From NCBI GenBank assembly GCA_945952225.1, contig CAMFHP010000061.1, forward strand, positions 1 to 49,999: 49,999 nt of DNA, given 5' to 3'. Below, in pieces: positions 33,528 to 41,429 of the stretch (position 1 is its first letter; each line of letters starts with the position of its first letter). The position numbers and the translations under genes were made by a program. The stretch is from an uncultured Myxococcaceae bacterium. Lineage in GTDB: Bacteria; Myxococcota_A; Polyangia; Polyangiales; Ga0077539. The notes below the pieces were generated by a model, which was given only the letters and a program-made list of their open reading frames with translations, ran no database searches and was not told the DNA's origin.

Positions 33528-35057
33528 ATGGCCGACCCCACGTCTGCGCCGCGTCGTCGGCTGCTCCCGATCGCTGCGCCGCCCGCGCCGGTGACGCTCC
33601 AGTCGAAGCTCGACGCGATCCGTGACGGGCTCCTCGCGCTCGACGAAGACGCGGCCCGCGCGCGCTTCGAGGTGCCCGACCGCGCCGTGCTGCTCAAGAG
33701 CACCGTGTCGCTGTGCCCGACGTGCCTCGCGCACGTGCCCGCGCTCTTCGTCTCCCTTGGCGGAAGGGTGATCGCGCACAAGCGCTGCCCCGCACACGGC
33801 CTCTCGCGTGCGGTGATCGAGAACGACGCGTCGTACTTCATGCTCTCGAACCGCGACCGCTGGGGGCGGCGCTACGCGGCGATGCGCGAGCATCACATTC
33901 CCGACTACTCGGCGATCCCCGGCGCGTCGTGTTGTGACCCGTCGACGGGCTGCTGCGACGACTTCACGGACCAGAGCGCCACGAAGACCTGCACCGTGCT
34001 CGTCGAGGTGACCGACGCGTGCAACCTCGCGTGTCCCGTCTGTTACAGCGACGCGAAGGGCGACCGCATGGTGCCCTTCGAGACCTTTCGCGCCCACGTG
34101 CTCGCGATGCTCGACAAGAAGGGCGGCGCCGACTCGGTGCAGCTCACCGGCGGCGAGGCCACGATGCACCCGAAGTTCTGGGAGATGGTGGCGTTCCTCG
34201 CGAACGAGCCGCGGGTGAAGCGGGTGTACGTGCCCACGAACGGCATCACGCTCGCGAAGGATCCCTCGGCGATCGAGCGGCTCCGCGCGCACCGCGACAA
34301 GGTGATGGTGCTGCTCCAGTTCGACGGCGTGTCGCGCGAGACCGACCGCGCGATCCGCGACGCGACGCTCCACGCCGTGCGCACGCGCGTGCTGAAGGCC
34401 CTCGATGCGGCGGGCGTTGCGATGCAGCTCACGATGACCCTCGCGCGCGGCGTGAACCTCGCCGAGGTGGGCGACGTGGTGGGCCTCGGGCTCGATCACG
34501 AGAACGTGCGACTCGTGGCGCTTCAGCCCGCGACGTACTCGGGCCGCTACGACCTCGCGCCCGACCCCATGGAGCGGCTCACGCTCTCGGACATCGCGAC
34601 CGAGGTGCTCCGCGCGGCGCGCCTTCGGATGCGCCACGACGACTGGGCGCCGATTCCGTGCAGCCACCCCGGATGCGGCTGGATCACGCTCTTCTACCGC
34701 CGCTTCGGGCTCCACGAGAACGTGGTGAAGTACATCGACCTCGCGAAGGTGATGGACGAAGTCGCCGCGAAGACCGTGCTCGACCGCGACGAGCTCCGTC
34801 GCACGCTGGCGAGCGGCGGCGCGAGCGCGCTCTCAGCCCTCGCGGGCCGCGCGATCGGTCGCATGGTGCGGCCCCGCGACATCTTCAGCGTCGCCATCAA
34901 GCCCTTCATGGACCGCTTCACCTACGACCAGGATCGCGTCAGCGCGTGCTGCCACCACACGATGGACACGCGCGGCAACCTCGTGTCGTTCTGCGAGTAC
35001 AACGCGCTCCGCAGGCCCGGCGACGACTGGTCGAAGTTCCCGGTGATGGGCGGCTGA
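33528..35057 (+). CDS. radical SAM protein resembling tetraether/membrane-spanning lipid synthase
   Basis: 509 residues. Radical SAM Cys165-x3-Cys169-x2-Cys172 (CNLACPVC). Extra cysteines bracket the core: Cys63-x2-Cys66 and Cys87 (SLCPTCLAHVPA then KRCPAHG), CC at 135-136 and 142-143, Cys378/Cys383 in PCSHPGCGWI, and Cys474, 475, 489. This multi-cluster plan, with an N-terminal CPxC/CPxHG knuckle and the CxHPxC motif, matches the Tes (archaeal tetraether synthase) and bacterial Mss-like family, which couples lipid tails carbon-to-carbon. The specific function here is inferred. TTGACA at 33489-33494 is a possible -35. Often mis-annotated as a molybdenum cofactor protein. Confidence 0.82.
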   Translation: MADPTSAPRRRLLPIAAPPAPVTLQSKLDAIRDGLLALDEDAARARFEVPDRAVLLKSTVSLCPTCLAHVPALFVSLGGRVIAHKRCPAHGLSRAVIENDASYFMLSNRDRWGRRYAAMREHHIPDYSAIPGASCCDPSTGCCDDFTDQSATKTCTVLVEVTDACNLACPVCYSDAKGDRMVPFETFRAHVLAMLDKKGGADSVQLTGGEATMHPKFWEMVAFLANEPRVKRVYVPTNGITLAKDPSAIERLRAHRDKVMVLLQFDGVSRETDRAIRDATLHAVRTRVLKALDAAGVAMQLTMTLARGVNLAEVGDVVGLGLDHENVRLVALQPATYSGRYDLAPDPMERLTLSDIATEVLRAARLRMRHDDWAPIPCSHPGCGWITLFYRRFGLHENVVKYIDLAKVMDEVAAKTVLDRDELRRTLASGGASALSALAGRAIGRMVRPRDIFSVAIKPFMDRFTYDQDRVSACCHHTMDTRGNLVSFCEYNALRRPGDDWSKFPVMGG

Positions 35058-35058
35058 G

Positions 35059-36144
35059 CTACGCGCCCGCTTCGAGGCGCACGAGGGTCTCGTACATCTC
35101 GCGCGCCGTGACGTAGTGCAGAAACACGCTGCGCTGATCGGCCTGCGCTTCGAGCAGGGTGAGCAGTCGATCGAAGGGTCCGCCCTCGTTCAAGAACCAG
35201 TCGGGCGCATCGCCGTTGCAGCCGTGCGCGTGGAGCTTGATGAAGCGATGCGCCGGCGCGCCCCACACCGCGGGGGCGTGACGCATCCACGCGCGCACGC
35301 GCAGCTCCAGCGGAACAGGACTCTCCGGTTCGAGCATCCCCGCCTCGATGCGCGGCACGATCCCCTTCGCGCGCGATCCCCAGTGGAGCCCGAGCGGTCC
35401 CGGCACGAGCAGCAGCTCGCCCGCCTCGCGACGCCCGCCCACGCGCATCGGACGGCCCGTCTCGTGGCCTCGCGCGCGACCCTCGCGACCCCGCGCGTAG
35501 TACACCGTGTTCACCACCGCGGTCTGCGCAGGCGAAGGGACGCAGGGCAGCGTCATGTCCATGTAGCAGCCCGTGTCGACGAGCACCGAGAGCTCGTTGT
35601 CGACGCCGCAGAAGCGGCCCCCGGGATGCGAGTTGTCGAGGGCCCAGTTGCCGTGAATGAAGGCGTACTCGATGACGCCCTGCGCGTTGCGTCGCAAGAG
35701 CCCGTGGCCCTCGTGGAGCGTGCGCGCGAAATCGAGCAGCGTGGCGCGGAGGTTCTCGGCGGTGTCGTCGTCGTGGTGCAGGTGCACCTCGACGTCGAAG
35801 AGGCCCGCGCGCACGCCTTCGCAGAGCGCGTCGAGGTGTTCGGGGCGATACTCCTCGACGGGGAAGAACAGCGTGCGAACGGGCGCGCGGCCGAAGGAGT
35901 CGCGGTGCCTCCGCGCGAGGGCGGGATACTCGTGCACCCAGCGCCCCACTCGCCGTCGCTCCTCGTCGAGCGAAGGCCGTCGCCAGCGCGGTTCGAAGTG
36001 GTCGGCGACGCAGACGTAGTAGTGCACCGCGCGGTCGGCAGGCGGCGCCTCGCGGGTGAGCTCCGCGCGCAGAAGCCCTGCGCCCCAGAGGCGGACGCCG
36101 CGCGGGTCGGCCTTCGAAATCAGCGTGTCGAGAAGGGCGTTCAT
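35059..36144 (-). CDS. polysaccharide-deacetylase/hydrolase-like protein
   Basis: 361 residues, no signal peptide. A beta/alpha-barrel-like pattern includes YYVCVADHFEP, VEVHLHHDDDTAEN, FIHGNWALDN and KLHAHGCN, giving several His/Asp positions that could bind metal as in NodB-type deacetylases or GH57-type enzymes. I cannot assign a family firmly. The ATG (36144) overlaps the glycosyltransferase stop by four bases (ATGA), so both products are probably made together and act on the same glycan. Its 3' end is one base from the radical SAM gene end (convergent). Confidence 0.68.
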   Translation of the reverse strand: MNALLDTLISKADPRGVRLWGAGLLRAELTREAPPADRAVHYYVCVADHFEPRWRRPSLDEERRRVGRWVHEYPALARRHRDSFGRAPVRTLFFPVEEYRPEHLDALCEGVRAGLFDVEVHLHHDDDTAENLRATLLDFARTLHEGHGLLRRNAQGVIEYAFIHGNWALDNSHPGGRFCGVDNELSVLVDTGCYMDMTLPCVPSPAQTAVVNTVYYARGREGRARGHETGRPMRVGGRREAGELLLVPGPLGLHWGSRAKGIVPRIEAGMLEPESPVPLELRVRAWMRHAPAVWGAPAHRFIKLHAHGCNGDAPDWFLNEGGPFDRLLTLLEAQADQRSVFLHYVTAREMYETLVRLEAGA

Positions 36145-37316
36145 ACGCGTCCGTGGGCGGCGAGGCAGAGGTCGAGGAGCGTGCGCGCGCGCGCCTCCCA
36201 GGTGTCGTCGGCGAGCATCGCGCGTCGGGCCTCGCGACGGTCGCGGGGCATCGCGAGGGCGCGCTCGACGGCGGCCACGAAGTCGTGCGGCGCGTCGGCG
36301 AGGTGCACCTCGGGCGCATAGCGCTGCACCTCGGGGAGCGAGGTGGCGACGACGGGGCGTCCCGAGGCGAGGTACTCGCGGAGCTTGAGCGGATTGATCG
36401 CGCGCGTGAGCTCGTTGCGCACGTAGGGGAGCACCGCGACGTCGAAGGCCGCGAGCGCCTCGGGCACGCGCGCATAGGGAACCGCGGGCACGCGACGGAG
36501 GTTGGGCAGCGCGAGGCGCGGGTCGGGCGTGGCGTCGTTCGGGCCGACGAACACCCAGTCCCAGTCGGGGCGCAGGCGGGCCACGGCGGTCACGAGCGCC
36601 ACGTCGAGGCGCGCGTCGAGGAGGCCGAGATAGCCGAGCACCACACGTCCGCGCGCGACGCCATCGAGCGTTCTTGCGCCCGGTTCGCTGGCCCGCGCGA
36701 AGTGCTCGACGTCGACGCCATGGGGGAGGAGCGCGGTGTCGCCGTGACGTCCGCGGCGCGTGGCGGCGAGGTGGTCGCTCGTGGCGACGACGAGGTCTGC
36801 GCGGTCGAGGAGCTCGCGTTCGAGCATCGACGCCGCGCGCGCGTCGACGCCAGGCCAGAGGGTGAAATCGTCGACGCAGTAGTAGGCGAGGGTGCGCGAC
36901 CCCGCGAGGCCCGCGCCGTCGACGCCGTTGGGCACGGTGGTGAGCACGATGGGGTCGCGCACGCCGAGCTCGCGCGCGGCGCGTTCGACGGTCGCGCGCA
37001 TCGAGGTGCGGTTGAGTGTGCGGAGAATCTCGGGACGCATCCACGGCACCATGGGCGGCGCGACAACGTGGAGGTCGAGGCCCGCGCGCCCATCGTCATG
37101 CGCGTCACGCGGCGCAGACGAACGGCCCGCCACGATGCCACGAAGCTTGCGGACGACGCGCGCGGCGTCGGCGCGGTCGAGGCGCGGCGGGCGCAGGCCG
37201 AGGGTGTTGACCCAGAGCGTCCGGTGGTCACGCGCGATGCGGCGAAAGAGGTGCTGCACGCTCGACGGGTGCGCGCCCCAGTCGTCGCCAAACACCACGA
37301 ACGCAGGCGCGGTCAT
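36141..37316 (-). CDS. glycosyltransferase, GT-B fold (GT4-like)
   Basis: 391 residues. The N-terminal half begins FVVFGDDWGAHPSSVQHL and the C-terminal half has the donor-site pattern GYLGLLDARLD, WVFVGPND, and NPLKLREYLASGRPVVAT, where the Glu and following loop bind nucleotide-sugar in GT4-type enzymes. The overall look resembles exopolysaccharide glycosyltransferases. Cytosolic or membrane-peripheral. It is the middle member of a coupled trio: its ATG overlaps the nuclease gene's stop (ATGA at 37316-37313) and its stop overlaps the next ATG. Confidence 0.87.
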   Translation of the reverse strand: MTAPAFVVFGDDWGAHPSSVQHLFRRIARDHRTLWVNTLGLRPPRLDRADAARVVRKLRGIVAGRSSAPRDAHDDGRAGLDLHVVAPPMVPWMRPEILRTLNRTSMRATVERAARELGVRDPIVLTTVPNGVDGAGLAGSRTLAYYCVDDFTLWPGVDARAASMLERELLDRADLVVATSDHLAATRRGRHGDTALLPHGVDVEHFARASEPGARTLDGVARGRVVLGYLGLLDARLDVALVTAVARLRPDWDWVFVGPNDATPDPRLALPNLRRVPAVPYARVPEALAAFDVAVLPYVRNELTRAINPLKLREYLASGRPVVATSLPEVQRYAPEVHLADAPHDFVAAVERALAMPRDRREARRAMLADDTWEARARTLLDLCLAAHGRV

Positions 37317-38077
37317 CGCGTGCAGTAGGCCTGGTTGCGGAAGGGGTTGGGCCGACAGCGGTTGCTGATCCAGCGCGTGAACACCGCGGCGTAGTCCGTG
37401 GGGTGTCCCGGCGCCCAGATGCCACGGCGGTTCGCGCGGGCTTCGGCTTCGGCGTTGAGCAGCGTCGTGTGGATGGGCTCCGGCGCGCATCCGAAGTCGG
37501 TGTAGTAGGCCGTCCATCCGTCGCGCACGAGGCGGGTCTGCCAGAGCGCGTTGTCGGCGAACACGAGCCCGAGGCGTCGGCCGTACATGTCGAGCGCGGG
37601 CTGTGTGGGGGCCGTCGTGCTGGCCTGAAACACCAGCGTGTACTCGCCCACCGTGGGCATGGTCGCCGTGGCCCAGTTCGCCGTCGCGACGCCGAACGCG
37701 GTGGTCTCGGTGCCGTGCGACTCCTCGGTGTTCACCCACAGAAAGCGAACGTCGACCTCGCCGGTAATCGGAATGGCGAAGTGCGCGGTGTCGCCGTCGA
37801 CCGCGCGGATGAAGCGCGCGCGGATCGGCGCGAGAAACCCCGTGGCGGGAAGGTCTGCGGGGGTGAGCGTGCGCGGCGCGGGGCAGCCGCTGTCGGCGAC
37901 GACCTCGGGCACGTTCATGTCGCGGGGCGCATCGACGCCCGCATCGGTGGCGCCGTCGGCGCGCGCGTCGAGGGTTGCGGTGTCGGTCGCCGTCGAGGCG
38001 TCGGTGACAGGTACGGAGTTGATCGCGCCGCAGCCGGTCGCGACGAGAAGCAGCACAAGCGAAAGGCGATGGATCAT
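37313..38077 (-). CDS. thermonuclease-like (SNase) lipoprotein
   Basis: 254 residues. Signal peptide with VATGC lipobox (Cys about 16), Asp/Ala/Thr linker to about 65, then a staphylococcal-nuclease-like domain: RAVDGDTAHF, DVRFLWVNTEE (metal and catalytic acids), YGRRLGLVF and RDGWTAYY ending with EARANRRGIWA. SNase domains cut DNA and RNA using calcium; as a lipoprotein it would act outside the cytoplasm. The Arg and Glu of the active site appear kept. TTGTGC-16-CATACT is a possible promoter upstream on the minus strand. First gene of the ATGA-linked trio. Confidence 0.87.
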   Translation of the reverse strand: MIHRLSLVLLLVATGCGAINSVPVTDASTATDTATLDARADGATDAGVDAPRDMNVPEVVADSGCPAPRTLTPADLPATGFLAPIRARFIRAVDGDTAHFAIPITGEVDVRFLWVNTEESHGTETTAFGVATANWATATMPTVGEYTLVFQASTTAPTQPALDMYGRRLGLVFADNALWQTRLVRDGWTAYYTDFGCAPEPIHTTLLNAEAEARANRRGIWAPGHPTDYAAVFTRWISNRCRPNPFRNQAYCTR

Positions 38078-38215
38078 GGGGAGTGGGCGCCCGCGGCGCG
38101 ACGGCGAGTATGCGCAGACGGGGCGATTGCACAAGGGAGCCGCGGCGCGCGACGGAGAATGTCGTGACCCGCTCCCTGCGCTGCGAACTGCGGTGTAAGA
38201 AGCACACGCACGTCG

Positions 38216-40435
38216 ATGACCCGCGAGGCGCAACCCCGACTGCTGAGCGACGCGACGTCGAGTGACGCGGTGGTGACTGTGCGCGGCGTCGTGCGCGGCA
38301 TCGTCTATCGCACGGACGATCTGTCCTTCTCGGTGCTCCGCGTGACCGCGGTCGATGGCAGCGAGATGACGGTGGTGGGCCCGCTCGGCGACGTCGCCGT
38401 GGGCGAGCCCGTGCGCCTCACGGGACGCTTCGAAGAGAGCCGCACGCACGGGAGACAGCTCCGCGCGCAGGCCGTCGTACCCGAGCTTCCGAGCACGGCG
38501 GAAGGCATCGAACGCCTCCTCGGTTCGGGCTTCGTCGACAAGGTGGGACCGGGCCTCGCGAAGCGCATCGTGGCGGCCTTCGGCACCTCGACGCTCGACG
38601 TGATCGCCGACCATCCCGAGCGGCTTCGCGAGGTCGAGGGCATCGGCAAGGCGAGGGCCGCGCAGATTCAGGAGGCCTTTCGCGCGCGCCGCGCCGAGGT
38701 CGAGAGCAAGGCCTTCATGCAGAGCCTCGGCATGGGCCCCGCGCTCGCGCGCCGCGTGTGGGAGCGCTTCGGTGCCGAGACCGCGAAGGTGATCCGCGAG
38801 AATCCCTACCGCCTCGCCGAAGAGGTGAACGGCGTGGGCTTTCTCACGGCCGATCGCGTGGCGCGCTCTGTGGGCATCGGCGTCGACGATCCGCGGCGCG
38901 TCGCCGGGGCGGTGGTGTTCCTGCTGCTCGATGCGGTCGACGAGGGGCACACGGCGCTCACTCCCGACGAAGTGGCCGTGCGGGGCGCGCGCTTCGACCT
39001 CGCGCCCGAGGCGGTGCACCAGGCCGTCACCGAGCTCGCCGCGCGTCGCACGGTGGTGCTCGACCGAGGACACGTCTACGCCCCGCCGCTCTACGAGGCC
39101 GAGACGCGACTCGCGCGTGAGCTCGTGCGGCAGATCCGTCGTGAGGTGACGCCGGTGCCCGCGCGTGTGCTCGATCAGCCTGCGGTGTCGCAGGCGATGC
39201 GTGCGCTCAACACGAAGCAGCGGCAGGCGGTCGAGGCCACGATGCGCGATCCCCTCGTGGTGCTCACCGGCGGACCGGGAACGGGCAAGACCACCACGGT
39301 GCGCGCCCTCGTCGCGCTGCACCGCGCGGCGGGTCACAAGATCCTCCTCGCGGCCCCCACGGGGCGCGCTGCGAAGCGGCTCTCCGAGGCGACGCAACAC
39401 GCGGCAGGCACGATCCATCGGCTGCTGGAGTGGGTGCCGCGGCTCGCACGCTTCGCCCGCAACGAGGCCTCGCCGCTCGACGCCGACGTGGTGCTCGTCG
39501 ACGAGGCGTCGATGGTGGATGTGCAGCTCGGCGCGTCGCTCTTGCGCGCGGTGCGTCCCGGCGCTCGGCTGGTCTTCGTGGGCGACGCGGATCAGCTCCC
39601 GCCCGTGGGGCCCGGCACGCTGCTGTCGGACCTCCTCGCGATCGCCGACGTGAGCGCGGTGCGACTGACCGAGGTGTTCCGCCAGGCGAGCGCGAGCGCG
39701 ATCGTGCGGGGCGCGTACGAGGTGCTGCGTGGAGAGGTTCCGACGCCGTCGCCGCCGCGCGCGCCGGTGCCCGACGGGGCCGCGCCGGTGCCGCCTGCGG
39801 GGGAGCTCTTCTTCGTGAAGTGCGACGACGCCGAGCAGGCCGCGAAGCTCCTCGTACAGACGGTGGCGCAGCGGGTTCCGCGCTCCTTCGGGGTGCATCC
39901 GACGCGCGACATTCAGGTGCTCGTGCCCACCCATCGCGGACCGCTCGGTGCGCAGGCGCTCAACGAGGCGCTCCAGAGCGCGCTGAACCCCGGTGTGGCG
40001 CGCGGGCGACGCGGGTTCTCGGTGGGCGACAAGGTGATGCAGCTCAAGAACGACTACGACCTCGACGTGTGGAACGGCGACGTCGGCACCGTCTCGCGGC
40101 TCACCGACGACGAGCTCGCGGTGGTGATCGACGGTCGTGAGGTGCTCTACAAAGGCACGGCCGTCGACAACCTCGCGCTCGCGTACGCGGCCACGGTGCA
40201 CAAGAGCCAGGGGAGCGAGTACGACGTCGTCGTCATCGGGCTCCACACGTCACACTTCGTGCTGCTGAACCGCGCGCTGCTCTACACGGCCATCACGCGC
40301 GCGAAGCGCCTCGCGGTGCTCGTCGGGAGCGAACGTGCCGCGGGTCTCGCCGTCGACACGGCCCGCGTGGTCGAGCGTCACGGCGCCCTGCGACAGCGCC
40401 TCTACGACGCGCTCCGCGTGCCCGCCGCGCCGTGA
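38216..40435 (+). CDS. recD2: RecD2-type SF1B DNA helicase
   Basis: 739 residues, the usual size of RecD2. Residues 1-90 form an OB-like N-domain; helix-hairpin-helix repeats lie at about 95-220 (GSGFVDKVGPGLAKRI, VEGIGKARAAQI, VNGVGFLTADR). The helicase core has Walker A GGPGTGKTTT (Lys358), Walker B VLVDEASMVD, GDADQLPPVG and the motif VI segment YTAITRAKRLAVLVG, with VHKSQGSEYD as motif V. RecD2 is a 5'-3' helicase in DNA repair in bacteria lacking RecBC partners. Own transcript, divergent from the nuclease gene. Confidence 0.96.
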   Translation: MTREAQPRLLSDATSSDAVVTVRGVVRGIVYRTDDLSFSVLRVTAVDGSEMTVVGPLGDVAVGEPVRLTGRFEESRTHGRQLRAQAVVPELPSTAEGIERLLGSGFVDKVGPGLAKRIVAAFGTSTLDVIADHPERLREVEGIGKARAAQIQEAFRARRAEVESKAFMQSLGMGPALARRVWERFGAETAKVIRENPYRLAEEVNGVGFLTADRVARSVGIGVDDPRRVAGAVVFLLLDAVDEGHTALTPDEVAVRGARFDLAPEAVHQAVTELAARRTVVLDRGHVYAPPLYEAETRLARELVRQIRREVTPVPARVLDQPAVSQAMRALNTKQRQAVEATMRDPLVVLTGGPGTGKTTTVRALVALHRAAGHKILLAAPTGRAAKRLSEATQHAAGTIHRLLEWVPRLARFARNEASPLDADVVLVDEASMVDVQLGASLLRAVRPGARLVFVGDADQLPPVGPGTLLSDLLAIADVSAVRLTEVFRQASASAIVRGAYEVLRGEVPTPSPPRAPVPDGAAPVPPAGELFFVKCDDAEQAAKLLVQTVAQRVPRSFGVHPTRDIQVLVPTHRGPLGAQALNEALQSALNPGVARGRRGFSVGDKVMQLKNDYDLDVWNGDVGTVSRLTDDELAVVIDGREVLYKGTAVDNLALAYAATVHKSQGSEYDVVVIGLHTSHFVLLNRALLYTAITRAKRLAVLVGSERAAGLAVDTARVVERHGALRQRLYDALRVPAAP

Positions 40436-40437
40436 AG

Positions 40438-40467
40438 TTGTCGGGCTCGACGCGTCGCTGATAGCCC
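40438..40467 (+). promoter_or_regulatory. putative promoter, near-leaderless
   Basis: TTGTCG (40438-40443), 18-bp spacer, TAGCCC (40462-40467), seven bases before ATG 40475. No Shine-Dalgarno. It begins three bases after the recD2 stop. Confidence 0.35.
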
Positions 40468-40474
40468 TCGTCGC

Positions 40475-41425
40475 ATGACGCTCGAACGCCTCTTCGTGCC
40501 CGACGAATCGCCCATCGGTTGGATGAACCTCCGCGCGCACGAGGGAGCCTTCGCGCTCGTGCCCATTCCGCGCGGCGAAGACCGGCCCGTCCCCTCGGCG
40601 TACGTGTCCTTCGACGGCGTGCGCTTCGAGAGGGCGCGCTTCGACGTGTCTGCACTGGGTCCCCTCGACGAGCCGCTCGTGCTCGATGTGACCGGCGACC
40701 GCGAGGGCGTCGCGGCCACGGGCGACGGACGGATGCTCTTCGTCCACAACTACCGCACGGTGTTCAGCGCGCGCATCGCGCCCACGATCGCGCTGGAGGC
40801 CACGCGCTTCACCGAGCCGGCGCCGATGACCTTCCGTCGCAAGGCGCTCACCGTGACCGCCGACGGCACGTGGTGGGCGGGCGGACACCTCAACGCCGAC
40901 TCGGCGAAGGGGATGCTCTACCGCAGCGAGGACGGTGGCGCGACGTGGACGCGCTTCGCCGAGAAGCTTCCGGGCTCCGTGGGTGTGTTGCGCGCGACGC
41001 CGCAGGGCCTCGTCGCGCTCGCGTTTCAAAGCGCCCTGGCCGTGCGCGCCGACGGCGTGGAGCCCCTCGCGAAGTACCGCGACGAGGTGTGGAACTTCTT
41101 CTCCACCGACGCGGGCCTCTTCGGCTTCGGTGAGCACTTCGCAGGCTTCGCCGCAGCGCCGGGCAAGCGGCAGAAGTACGCCGCGTTGCCGCAGGGCGAA
41201 GGGGGCCGCGTGCACGTCGCGTCCGTCACGGGCGGCTTCGTGATGGGACGTCTCGGAGGGCTGTGGACGTCGCGCGACGCCATGCAGTGGGAGCCTGTGG
41301 CGGGGTGGAACGATCACCTCTCGCCGGGCCGCACGCGGCGCGACGTGCATGCGATCGCGCCGTGCGGCGAGGGGGCGCTGGTGATGTCGTCAGAGGGAGA
41401 GATCTTCCGCGTGCGCGTCGTGTAG
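40475..41425 (+). CDS. BNR/sialidase-like beta-propeller protein, function unknown
   Basis: 316 residues, no signal peptide. A BNR/Asp-box-like motif, YRSEDGGATWTRF, lies at about 148-160, with repeated blade-like strands (LFVHNYRTVFSARI, GGLWTSRDAMQWEPV). Such sequences occur in beta-propellers of the sialidase/photosynthesis-stability type and in generic WD-like scaffolds; catalytic residues of sialidases are not visible. Probably cytosolic binding protein. Convergent with the caspase-like gene, four bases between stops. Confidence 0.75.
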   Translation: MTLERLFVPDESPIGWMNLRAHEGAFALVPIPRGEDRPVPSAYVSFDGVRFERARFDVSALGPLDEPLVLDVTGDREGVAATGDGRMLFVHNYRTVFSARIAPTIALEATRFTEPAPMTFRRKALTVTADGTWWAGGHLNADSAKGMLYRSEDGGATWTRFAEKLPGSVGVLRATPQGLVALAFQSALAVRADGVEPLAKYRDEVWNFFSTDAGLFGFGEHFAGFAAAPGKRQKYAALPQGEGGRVHVASVTGGFVMGRLGGLWTSRDAMQWEPVAGWNDHLSPGRTRRDVHAIAPCGEGALVMSSEGEIFRVRVV

Positions 41426-41429
41426 CGCG

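Noticed and set aside
38078-40246. Upstream continuation of the nuclease-lipoprotein frame antisense to recD2
   Set aside because: The signal peptide starts cleanly at 38077 and recD2 on the other strand has all helicase motifs.
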